Below are positions 50,632-58,401 of a DNA stretch of 64,000 nucleotides, piece by piece. The stretch spans positions 1,119,501-1,183,500 of the forward strand of contig NZ_CP062698.1 in assembly GCF_018389385.1 (NCBI RefSeq), read 5' to 3'. Under the pieces are notes generated by a model that ran no database searches, was not told where the DNA came from, and saw only the letters and a program-made list of their open reading frames with translations. The position numbers and the translations under genes are program-made. Within the stretch, counting starts at the first letter, position 1, and every line of letters begins with the position of its first letter. The stretch comes from Anthocerotibacter panamensis C109 (GTDB taxonomy: Bacteria > Cyanobacteriota > Cyanobacteriia > Gloeobacterales > Anthocerotibacteraceae).

Positions 50632-51822
50632 ATGAACGTTTCGCGGCGGGCCCTTTTGGGGGGCATGTGGACGGCGGGGGCCATGCTGGCTAGTTCGTCG
50701 GTCTGGGCAGAAGAAGTCATTACGCGTACAGCCTCCGTACAGGGTGTCGGCGTACCCAAAGGCGTCGTCCAAATTCTCTACAACGAAAATCCCCTCGGTC
50801 CCTCGCCCAAGGCGCTTAAAGCCGCTACTACCGCTCTGGGGGCAGGTAATCGCTATCCCCTGCTCGATACTATTGGTCTGGTCCGGCAGTTGCATAAGCT
50901 CTACGGCATTCCCTTCAATGGCCCGGACAACGCCAACGATCTAAAAGCCCTCTTCGAGGCTCTGGGCTCCAGCCCGATTCTGCTGGGCGTGGGCTCCACC
51001 GAACTTCTGCGGGCGGTTGCTTTGGCCTATGGTCTGGAGGGTGGTGAATTCGTTGAAGCGACTCCGGGCTATACCGAAATCGGCAATGATGCTCAGGAAA
51101 TGTTCGGCAGTAAAATCAAGCGAGTCAAAATTCCCCTGACCGAAGACTACCGCCACGACACAGAAGCAATGGCTCGGGCTGTGACCCCAAAGACCCGCCT
51201 TGTCATCGTCACCAATCCCAACAATCCGACCGGAACCGCGCTCACCGCCCAGCAAATTACCCGCCTCGCCGACAGCTTGGACCCCAGAATTTTGCTGGTC
51301 ATCGATGAAGCCTATATCGATTTCGCCACGGACTCCGGCGTACGCAGTATGACCGACCTCGCCCTGACGCGCCCTAACGTCTTGGTGACACGCACCTTCT
51401 CCAAAATTCACGGGTTGGCGGGGATGCGGATGGGTTATGCCCTAGCCTCTCTTCCCGTTATCCGCAAACTCCGTCCCTTTACCATGGGCCTCATCGGTAG
51501 CAATGGTCCAGCGGTGGCGGCAGCCCAAGCTTCTTTGACCGATCAAGACTTCTTGATGCGCTCCAAAGAAGTCGCCCTGCAAGCTAGAGCGCAACTCATG
51601 GCAAAACTGCCCGCCTACGGCCTCACCCCCATCGCCAGCCAGTCCAACTTTGTCTGGGTCGCCGTCAAGAAAGACTGTACGGAGCTCGTCAGCCGCCTCG
51701 CCCGCCAAGGGGTATTGATTGCCGGGGGGCAACGCTGGGATTTGCCCAACTACGTGCGCATCTCCGTCGGTCAACCCGCCGAAATGGAAGCCTTCTTCGC
51801 CGCCATGGACACCAAGGCTTAA
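50632..51822 (+). CDS. Tat-exported HisC-like PLP aminotransferase
   Basis: The 396-residue protein begins MNVSRRALLGGMWTAGAMLA, with the SRRALLG twin-arginine signal, cleaved after VWA-E. The mature enzyme is a fold-type I aminotransferase close to histidinol-phosphate aminotransferase: LYNENPLGPSPKAL, VGSTELLRAVALAYG, VTNPNNPTGTAL, VIDEAYIDFA, and the PLP lysine in TRTFSKIHGLAGMRMGY. Tat export fits an enzyme that folds around PLP in the cytosol before transport. Its substrate outside the cytoplasm is unknown; a role in histidine synthesis is unlikely. The promoter region is shared with the divergent M41-like gene. Confidence 0.9.
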   Translation: MNVSRRALLGGMWTAGAMLASSSVWAEEVITRTASVQGVGVPKGVVQILYNENPLGPSPKALKAATTALGAGNRYPLLDTIGLVRQLHKLYGIPFNGPDNANDLKALFEALGSSPILLGVGSTELLRAVALAYGLEGGEFVEATPGYTEIGNDAQEMFGSKIKRVKIPLTEDYRHDTEAMARAVTPKTRLVIVTNPNNPTGTALTAQQITRLADSLDPRILLVIDEAYIDFATDSGVRSMTDLALTRPNVLVTRTFSKIHGLAGMRMGYALASLPVIRKLRPFTMGLIGSNGPAVAAAQASLTDQDFLMRSKEVALQARAQLMAKLPAYGLTPIASQSNFVWVAVKKDCTELVSRLARQGVLIAGGQRWDLPNYVRISVGQPAEMEAFFAAMDTKA

Positions 51823-51911
51823 GCTTGCGGTTTCTTGATGCTTTAGGGCTTTTTAAGGACAAAATGTGGCAAGGAAACTTTTGGCTGACTGCGCGTACAG
51901 CCACGCAGGAT

Positions 51912-52157
51912 TTATCCGACGTCGGGCTCGGAGCGGTAGAGCGGTTGCCAGCCCCCCTGCCATAAGAAGCGGTCCTGTAGAACTTTGGCGTTGATCCAGA
52001 AACGGACGGTCGGGTCACAGGTCGATACCAATTCCGCAAAAACCCACTGTCCTTGGGTGCTACGGTTGACGACCTCAAAGTGCCGCCAACCGAATTGGGG
52101 CTCGTGAGCGGTCCATTTGGACCCGAGTAGGTGCGGGAATTTTTGCTTGCGTGCCAT
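51912..52157 (-). CDS. Tryptophan-rich conserved protein (TIGR02450 family)
   Basis: The 81-residue protein reads SKWTAHEPQFGWRHFEVVNR and then WVFAELVSTCDPTVRFWIN, with LQDRFLWQGGW near the end. This matches the short TIGR02450 Trp-rich family found in cyanobacteria and proteobacteria; its function is unknown. ATG 52157 with GAGGG about 10 bp upstream is preferred. It starts 13 bp after the stop of the BNR-repeat gene and is probably co-transcribed with it. Confidence 0.88.
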   Translation of the reverse strand: MARKQKFPHLLGSKWTAHEPQFGWRHFEVVNRSTQGQWVFAELVSTCDPTVRFWINAKVLQDRFLWQGGWQPLYRSEPDVG

Positions 52158-52170
52158 CCTTTGCTTGCCC

Positions 52171-54807
52171 TCAGCGCGTCTCGATTCCTGGAGCAATAGC
52201 CACTTGGAGCTTTTGGGTCTGAGTGGTTTTGCCGTAGGTGAGGGTGATGGTGTATTCGCCGGACTTGACAAATTTTTGACCCTCTCCACCGTACTCTGTG
52301 AGCAGGTCTTTGGTTGGTTTCAAGTCCCAGGTGACGCGCTGGAGTCCGGGGGTACCGGGGGCGCTCAGGTTGGCGACGGGTTGGCCTTGGGCGTTGGTGA
52401 TAGCCAAGTCTACGGGTTCTCCAGTGAAGCTTTTGACGTAAAAACTGAGCAGCGCACCCGTCGGTGGATTTTCACCCCGGAAGACCGCACTACCATTGGA
52501 GTCCTTAAAGCCCGGTAGCGGATAAAAGCCATAGGCTGGACGGGGGGTAAAGAGATAGACCGCCTTGGCTTGGACTGCGGGGGTCAGCTCCTCAAGGGGT
52601 CTTAGGTCATCCAAAACATAGAGGCTGCGACCATGTGTCGCGATCACTAGGTCTAGATCGCGCGGGTGAATCACCAAATCGTCTACAGCTACCGTCGGTA
52701 GCCCGCCAAACTTGATCCAATGCCCGCCCCGATCGAGACTCACCCACAGAGCAAATTCGGTCCCGGCGTAGAGTAGATTGGGATTTTTTAGGTCTTCGCG
52801 GAGGACTTTGACCGGGTGGTCTGGAGGCAAGTCTGCACTGATATCCTGCCAGGTCTTACCGCCGTCTGCTGTCCGGTAGGCCAAAGGCTTATAGATGCCT
52901 GCCCGGTGTGCATCTACAGCGAGATAGGCCACCTGCGGGTCGTGATGGCTCGCTTCGATCCGGCTCATCCATTGGCCTTGGATGGAAGCGGGTAGGTTGG
53001 GGGTTAAGTCGGTCCAGCTCTTGCCCTCATCCGGGGTGAGCCAGACTTTGCCGTCGTCGGTCCCAGCCCAGAGGAGTCCCGGCTTGAGGGGGGATTCGGC
53101 TAGGGTGTAGACCACACCGTAGTTCTCGGCTCCGCTACCGGCAGTGGTCGTCTTTTGGGGGTCTTGGGTGGAGAGGTCGGGGCTGATCACGCGCCATTGC
53201 GCGCCGCGCTCGGTCAGCTTAAAGACCCGATTTCCGGCCAAATACATCGCTCGGGGCGTATGTAGGCTGGGGATAAGGGGTGCGTTCCAGTGAAAGCGAA
53301 AGGCGGGCTGACCCTCGGCAGGTTCGGGGCGCAGGTCTTTAAATTCACCGGTCTGGAGGTTGAGCCGATGGACAAAACCCTGCTGAGACTCGGCGAAGAC
53401 CAGCTTGGGGTCCTCCTGGTCAAAGAGGCAGTAAAAACCATCGCCCCCACCAATATTGGTCCAGTCGCTGTTGAGAATGCCCTCTTTCGTGCGCGTCAGG
53501 CTCGGGCCAATCCAGTTGAGGTTGTCCTGCAACCCGCCGCAGACCCGGTAGGGCGTGCCCATGTCCACGTTGATGCGATAAAACTCTCCCGCGGCGATGC
53601 GGTTAAGGTGTTCCCATTGCGCCCCGGCGTTATAGCTCTGGTAAAGCCCGCCATCGTTCCCGAGCAGAATTCGCTGGGGGTGGTTAGGGTCGATAGCAAG
53701 GGCGTGGTTATCGGGGTGAACGTTTTTGAAACGGTCCTCCCGGAAGGTCTTCCCGCCATCCTCGGAGATGTGGAGTGCGAAGCCCAAGACATAGATTCGC
53801 TGGTCATTTTGGGGATCGACGCGGATCTGGCTGAAATAGAAGGGCCGGGGGTTGAGGGCGTTGACGCGCGTCCAATGGGTGCCCCCGTCTTCAGAGCGAA
53901 AGACTCCGCCACGCTTGCTCTTGATGTCATCAATAGTGCTGGTCCCGGCGCTATCACTTTGGACCACCGCGTAGAGGATTTTGGGGTTTTTGGGATAGAC
54001 TGCGAGCCCAATGCGCCCTGTATCGGTGGGTAGGCCCTCGGTGAGCTTGCTCCAAGTCGTCCCGCCATCGCTGCTTTTGAAAATGCCGCCCAAGTCTTTA
54101 CCGTCTGTGGCTTCCGGTCCCGCACTAAAGGCCCAGGGTTTGCGCTCGCGGGCGTAGAGGGCGGCATAGAGAATATTGGGATTGCTGGGGTCGAGGGCCA
54201 CATCTGTCGCTCCGACACGGTTGGTGTAGGGTGCCGGGGCGCTCAGAACTACCTTCCAGGTCTTGCCCCCGTCGGTGGTTTTGTAGAGTCCCCGCTCTGG
54301 GCTCGGTCCCCAGAGATCCCCGGAAGCTGCGACCCAGGCAGTATTGGGGTCTTTGGGATGGATGACGATACGAGCGATGGTCTTGCTCTGGGTGAGTCCG
54401 ACATTGGTCCAAGTCGCTGCGCCATCGGTGGAGCGGAACACGCCATGCCCCCAACTGGAACTATTGCGGTCATTGGCCTCGCCGGTCCCGACCCAGATGA
54501 CTTTGGGGTCGGAGGGTGCTACTGCGACCGCCCCGACCGCTGCCACAGACTCTTGTTCAAAAACACCCTGGAAACTGCCGCCATTGTCGCTGGTCTTCAT
54601 CAGCCCCCCCGTCCCGAGCCCCACATAAAAAGTGAAGGGGTCTTTCGGGTCGAGCGCAAGATCTGAAACCCGCCCGCCCATCGCCGCCGGGCCGATACTG
54701 CGAGCTGTCAAACCCTTGAGCATCAGAGCATCTAGCGACGTCTCAGCCAAAACGACCGGGCAGAGCGTAACCCATGTGGCTAGGAGGAGGGTGCACAGTC
54801 GGTTCAT
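52171..54807 (-). CDS. Secreted BNR/sortilin-like beta-propeller repeat protein
   Basis: The 878-residue protein starts with a signal peptide (MNRLCTLLLATWVTLCPVVLA). It is made of repeated BNR/Asp-box units: MKTSDNGGSFQGVF, FRSTDGAATWTNVG, YKTTDGGKTWKVV, FKSSDGGTTWSKL, FRSEDGGTHWTRV, LTPDEGKSWTDL and YRTADGGKTWQDI. These form one or two beta-propellers as in sortilin (VPS10) or xyloglucanase-like proteins. A C-terminal beta-sandwich of about 120 residues follows. I see no catalytic signature that would decide between hydrolase and binding protein. A 17-bp tandem duplication lies directly before the ATG at 54807. Confidence 0.85.
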   Translation of the reverse strand: MNRLCTLLLATWVTLCPVVLAETSLDALMLKGLTARSIGPAAMGGRVSDLALDPKDPFTFYVGLGTGGLMKTSDNGGSFQGVFEQESVAAVGAVAVAPSDPKVIWVGTGEANDRNSSSWGHGVFRSTDGAATWTNVGLTQSKTIARIVIHPKDPNTAWVAASGDLWGPSPERGLYKTTDGGKTWKVVLSAPAPYTNRVGATDVALDPSNPNILYAALYARERKPWAFSAGPEATDGKDLGGIFKSSDGGTTWSKLTEGLPTDTGRIGLAVYPKNPKILYAVVQSDSAGTSTIDDIKSKRGGVFRSEDGGTHWTRVNALNPRPFYFSQIRVDPQNDQRIYVLGFALHISEDGGKTFREDRFKNVHPDNHALAIDPNHPQRILLGNDGGLYQSYNAGAQWEHLNRIAAGEFYRINVDMGTPYRVCGGLQDNLNWIGPSLTRTKEGILNSDWTNIGGGDGFYCLFDQEDPKLVFAESQQGFVHRLNLQTGEFKDLRPEPAEGQPAFRFHWNAPLIPSLHTPRAMYLAGNRVFKLTERGAQWRVISPDLSTQDPQKTTTAGSGAENYGVVYTLAESPLKPGLLWAGTDDGKVWLTPDEGKSWTDLTPNLPASIQGQWMSRIEASHHDPQVAYLAVDAHRAGIYKPLAYRTADGGKTWQDISADLPPDHPVKVLREDLKNPNLLYAGTEFALWVSLDRGGHWIKFGGLPTVAVDDLVIHPRDLDLVIATHGRSLYVLDDLRPLEELTPAVQAKAVYLFTPRPAYGFYPLPGFKDSNGSAVFRGENPPTGALLSFYVKSFTGEPVDLAITNAQGQPVANLSAPGTPGLQRVTWDLKPTKDLLTEYGGEGQKFVKSGEYTITLTYGKTTQTQKLQVAIAPGIETR

Positions 54808-54813
54808 GAAGGG

Positions 54814-54847
54814 TTTTAACCTGGATAGTGTTTTAACCTGGATAGTG
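54814..54847 (-). repeat. Perfect 17-bp tandem duplication upstream of BNR gene
   Basis: TTTTAACCTGGATAGTG occurs at 54814-54830 and again at 54831-54847 without a gap or mismatch, starting 7 bp before the start codon at 54807. It lies in the leader or promoter and could be a duplicated operator or a recent slippage event. Confidence 0.85.
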
Positions 54848-54906
54848 TATAGCACAAGAGCCCTTTTCGTCGCGCGGGTTCTGTGAGGGATTCGGGCGGT
54901 TTTGCG

Positions 54907-55308
54907 TCATACCAGCGTCGTCGTTTCGCGGGTCACACGGTTACGGCGTAGTGAGGAGGCGATGACTGCAATGAGTTCTTCGGAGGACCAAGGCTTAGCT
55001 ATGAAGTAGTCGCCGCCGATGTCATAGCTCTGGACCCGATTCTCTAGGGTGTTCTGTCCTGAGAGGAAAATGATCGGGAATTGGCCCGCCTGTTCGCTGT
55101 CCTGGATCGCCCGCGCTAACTCAAAGCCGCTGACCTTGGGCAGGTTGATATCAGTAATCATCAAGTCCGGCACGAAACGGGCCAGGATCTCCAGCGCTTC
55201 CCCGGCAGTTGTGACGGTTGCGACTTCGTAGCCCGCGTCGGTGAGGCAGCTTCCCACCAGATACCGCTGGGCCGGGTCATCATCGACGAACAAAATTCTT
55301 ATACGCAC
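54907..55308 (-). CDS. Single-domain response regulator (receiver only)
   Basis: The 133-residue protein is a receiver domain with the acidic pair in ILFVDDDPAQRYLVG, the phospho-acceptor in PDLMITDINLPKVSGFE, the serine in IIFLSGQ, and the lysine in YFIAKPWSSEEL. A short basic tail follows; there is no output domain. It would act by phosphotransfer or by binding a partner. No cognate kinase adjoins it. It is divergent from the carotenoid isomerase gene, with 123 bp between. Confidence 0.92.
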   Translation of the reverse strand: MRIRILFVDDDPAQRYLVGSCLTDAGYEVATVTTAGEALEILARFVPDLMITDINLPKVSGFELARAIQDSEQAGQFPIIFLSGQNTLENRVQSYDIGGDYFIAKPWSSEELIAVIASSLRRNRVTRETTTLV

Positions 55309-55431
55309 AGGTTTGGGGCAGAAAGCAACATACTCCTGTATGATCGGGGAGCTTGCCCTGCTTGTCTACCGGCATTTGTACGTAGGCTTAGGGGAGCCTT
55401 CGATGCTTACTGGGGAAAATAACGAGACAAA

Positions 55432-56994
55432 ATGACCCGGTATGACGGTGCTGGAGCAATGACCTCCGGTAGCCTACCCTGGAAGGATGGGTGCAGCGCT
55501 ATGTCTTGTGATGTGATTGTCGTCGGGGCGGGTATCGGGGGGTTGACCGCCGCTGCTCATCTGGTTGCTCAGGGTTATCAGGTCCTAGTCCTAGAGAAGT
55601 ACCTGATTCCTGGAGGGAGCGGGGGCTATTTTGAGCGCGAGGGCTACCGCTTTGACGTGGGAGCCTCCATGATCTTTGGGCTGGGTCAGCAGGGTACGAC
55701 CAACCTCCTGACGCGCGCCTTGGCGAGTGTCGCTGAAAAAGTGGCGAGTATCCCCGACCCGGTGCAGGTCCACTATCACTTGCCTGAGGGACTAAATGTC
55801 AGGGTCCACCGTGACTATGACCGATTTTTGGGGGAGTTACAGGCCCGCTTCCCCCACGAGCGGCGGGGAATTCAGACTTTTTACGGGGAATGCTGGCAGG
55901 TCTTCAACTACCTCAACAGCATGGAGCTGAAATCTTTAGAGGAGATCGGCTACTTGACTCGGGTCTTTTTTGACCAACCTTTTTCCTGTCTGGGTCTTGC
56001 CCGCTACCTGCCTGTCAACGCCGGGGCAGTGGCTCGCCGCTACATCCGCGACCCGCATCTGCTGCGCTTCATTGATATGGAATGCTACTGCTGGTCTGTG
56101 GTCCCTGCCGACCGCACACCGATGATCAACGCGGGGATGGTCTTCTCCGACCGTCACTATGGCGGCATCAACTACCCGGTGGGCGGGGTAGGGCAAATTG
56201 CCCAAGCACTGGAGCGCGGCATCACCCGCCTAGGCAGTCAGGTCCGCTATGGAGCGCGCGTCAAAGAAATGCTCTTCAACAGCCGGGGACAGTGCACAGG
56301 GGTCAAACTGGCTAACGGGGAACAACTGCTGGCTCGTGCAGTCATCTCGAATGCCACGCGTTGGGATACCTTTGGGCGTCTGGTGCCCGCCGAGCGCACC
56401 CCCGCCGCTGAAGTGCGTTGGCGCTCCCGCTACCAGCCATCACCTAGCTTTTTGAGCCTACATTTAGGGGTCCATCGTTCGCTCATTCCTCCAGACACAG
56501 ATGTGCACCACATTTTGCTAGACCAATGGACGCAGTTAGAAGCGTCTCTAGGAACGCTCTTCATCTCTATTCCGACCCTGCTCGACCCTTCGGTGGCTCC
56601 TCTGGACCGGCATATCCTCCACGCTTTCAGCCCGACCACGATGGCGCAGTGGCAAGGGCTCGACCCTGCGGACTATACCCGTCAGAAACAGGTCTGGGCA
56701 GATAGCGTCATCACACGCTTGGAGCAGCTCTTTCCGGGGGTGCGGGAGGCTATCGCCTTCCAGGAAGTGGGCACACCCCGCACCCACCGGCGCTTCTTGG
56801 GACGTATGGACGGCACCTATGGACCGATTCCTCGGGGCACACCGTTGGGGCTGTTGGGGATGCCCTTTAATAAGACTGCTATCCCCCGGCTTTACTGCGT
56901 GGGCGACAGCACGTTTCCCGGTCAGGGCTTGAATGCGGTTGCCTTTTCGGGCATTGCCTGCGGTCACAAAGTCGCAGTGGATCTACGGTCTTAG
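55432..56994 (+). CDS. crtH: Carotenoid isomerase (CrtH/CRTISO family)
   Basis: CrtH isomerises poly-cis lycopene to all-trans lycopene. The protein has the FAD dinucleotide motif VIVVGAGIGGLTAAAHLVAQG, then GGSGGYFEREGYRFDVGASMI, SVVPADRTPMINAGMVFSDRHYGG, and the C-terminal LYCVGDSTFPGQGLNAVAFSG of CRTISO enzymes. CrtI-type desaturases have a related fold but a different C-terminal signature. The family start probably lies near ATG 55501 (MSCDVIVVG); ATG 55432 has a better purine-rich leader, so I give the longer form. It is the first gene of a forward group with the hydrolase and DUF4079 genes. Confidence 0.85.
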   Translation: MTRYDGAGAMTSGSLPWKDGCSAMSCDVIVVGAGIGGLTAAAHLVAQGYQVLVLEKYLIPGGSGGYFEREGYRFDVGASMIFGLGQQGTTNLLTRALASVAEKVASIPDPVQVHYHLPEGLNVRVHRDYDRFLGELQARFPHERRGIQTFYGECWQVFNYLNSMELKSLEEIGYLTRVFFDQPFSCLGLARYLPVNAGAVARRYIRDPHLLRFIDMECYCWSVVPADRTPMINAGMVFSDRHYGGINYPVGGVGQIAQALERGITRLGSQVRYGARVKEMLFNSRGQCTGVKLANGEQLLARAVISNATRWDTFGRLVPAERTPAAEVRWRSRYQPSPSFLSLHLGVHRSLIPPDTDVHHILLDQWTQLEASLGTLFISIPTLLDPSVAPLDRHILHAFSPTTMAQWQGLDPADYTRQKQVWADSVITRLEQLFPGVREAIAFQEVGTPRTHRRFLGRMDGTYGPIPRGTPLGLLGMPFNKTAIPRLYCVGDSTFPGQGLNAVAFSGIACGHKVAVDLRS

Positions 56995-57051
56995 GGACTC
57001 AGCTTGCTTGTCGGGCTGGGGTAAAATCAGGAGTGTCGCATCCCTATTCCC

Positions 57052-57894
57052 ATGCCCTTTAGCACTGGCGGTCTGGCTTCTCATTATTACGAATTGACCC
57101 CTGTGCGTCCGGGGCGTCCGGTGTTGGTCTTTGTGCATGGTTGGGGTGGTTCGGGGCGCTACTGGGCGTCCACGGTAGCCCACTTTCAAGCCGAGTTTAC
57201 CTGTCTTACTTTTGATGGGCGGGGTTTTGGGCGGACTCCGGTGGGGGAGGGTGACCGCCGGGATTTCACCCTGGAGACCTATGTGGAGGACCTAGAGGAG
57301 CTACTTGCCGAATTGGGTCTAGACGATATTTATCTGATGGCTCATTCCCTGGGAGCCTCGACAGCGACGCTCTATGCCAACCGCTATCCACAGCGTATCC
57401 GCAAATTGGTGCTCACCTGCTCGGGTATCTTCGCGTATCAGGCGTTAGCTTTCAAGACTTTTCACACAGTCGGCGGCTGGGTAGTGCGTTTTCGCCCGCC
57501 TTGGATGACGAAGATCCCGCTTGCGCACCGCGCCTTTGAACAGCGCTTTGTCCACCGTCCTCTGCCCGAAACCGTCTCGCGCCAATTCCTCGCAGATTTT
57601 GTCCTGGCGGACTACAGTGCCGCCTTGGGCACGATGTTGGATGCTGTCAGCGAAAAGGCTGCGAACTTGATGCCGAAAGCTTTTGCCGGTCTGACGATGC
57701 CGACGCTCATTATCTCGGGTCACTACGACAAAATCATCCCGGTCCCCCTCGCTCGCTCGGTGCTGCCGCTAAATCCGCTGGTGCGCCTAGAAGTCCTCCC
57801 GCAGAGTGCCCACTTCCCGATGTTGGAGCAGCCTCAGGAGTATCTGACCCTGGTGCGTCAGTTCCTGGAGTTGCCCGCTGCGGTCTCTTTCTGA
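57052..57894 (+). CDS. Alpha/beta-fold hydrolase
   Basis: The 280-residue protein has the hydrolase core: oxyanion region LVFVHGWGGSGRYW, DGRGFGRTP, nucleophile elbow MAHSLGAST, an acid in the strand following LIISGHYDKIIP, and the histidine in PQSAHFPMLEQP. The full triad is present. Substrate is unknown; esterases, epoxide hydrolases and haloalkane dehalogenases share this shape. It is followed after 3 bp by a DUF4079 membrane protein, so the two are translated from one mRNA, and it follows crtH by 57 bp. Confidence 0.9.
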   Translation: MPFSTGGLASHYYELTPVRPGRPVLVFVHGWGGSGRYWASTVAHFQAEFTCLTFDGRGFGRTPVGEGDRRDFTLETYVEDLEELLAELGLDDIYLMAHSLGASTATLYANRYPQRIRKLVLTCSGIFAYQALAFKTFHTVGGWVVRFRPPWMTKIPLAHRAFEQRFVHRPLPETVSRQFLADFVLADYSAALGTMLDAVSEKAANLMPKAFAGLTMPTLIISGHYDKIIPVPLARSVLPLNPLVRLEVLPQSAHFPMLEQPQEYLTLVRQFLELPAAVSF

Positions 57895-57897
57895 CCT

Positions 57898-58335
57898 GTG
57901 AATCTGCCCTCTTTCCTCTGGCTGTGGCGTATCGCCGCTTGGTCGATGGGGCTGTCGCTTGTGGTCTACGCACTCTTGGCGGTGAGCGGGGGCTGGGGGA
58001 ACTATCGCCGCCGCCATAGGTTGACTGCGCTGCCTTGGTTGCGGGTATTCCACGTTGTACTAGGAGGGAGTCTGGTGGGGCTCACACTCTTGCTGTTGGG
58101 GGTGGGCGTTGTTGGGACGCTGGGGCATTTTGGTTCGTTGGGGCACTCTGCCCATCTAGGCATGGGACTGCTGGTGACGGGGCTAGTCCTGCTCTCAGCC
58201 TGGAGTGCCACGCGCATCCATCCGCAACGCTCCTGGGCCAGAAAGCTCCATGTAAGCACGAATGGGGTATTATTCCTGGGCTTTTTGGGCGTGTTGGTCA
58301 CAGGCTGGCAGGTGGTTCAAAAATATTTGCCGTAG
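57898..58335 (+). CDS. DUF4079-like membrane protein
   Basis: The 145-residue protein has four hydrophobic helices: LWLWRIAAWSMGLSLVVYAL, FHVVLGGSLVGLTLLLLG, MGLLVTGLVLLSAWSA and NGVLFLGFLGVLVTGWQV. A histidine-containing loop lies between, as in DUF4079 proteins of cyanobacteria and chloroplasts. Histidines at helix ends (RVFHVVLGG, GHSAHLGMG, KLHVSTNG) could bind heme, which is speculation. Translation starts at GTG 57898, just after the hydrolase stop. Function is unknown. Confidence 0.72.
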   Translation: MNLPSFLWLWRIAAWSMGLSLVVYALLAVSGGWGNYRRRHRLTALPWLRVFHVVLGGSLVGLTLLLLGVGVVGTLGHFGSLGHSAHLGMGLLVTGLVLLSAWSATRIHPQRSWARKLHVSTNGVLFLGFLGVLVTGWQVVQKYLP

Positions 58336-58349
58336 CGTAAAGCGCATCA

Positions 58350-58384
58350 TTTAGGGCCAGGGAAATAACATCCATGGCCCTAAA
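58350..58384. terminator. Bidirectional hairpin
   Basis: TTTAGGGCCA (58350-58359) and TGGCCCTAAA (58375-58384) form a perfect 10-bp stem with a 15-nt loop, in the 66-bp gap between convergent genes. The A and T ends of the stem supply short T-runs in both directions. Confidence 0.65.
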
Positions 58385-58401
58385 CTACAGACCATAACCG
58401 G

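Noticed and set aside
53290-54033. 247-codon forward frame opposite the BNR-repeat gene
   Set aside because: It is antisense to a well-supported gene with repeated Asp-box motifs, and shows no family signature of its own. Long antisense frames are common in this GC-rich DNA.
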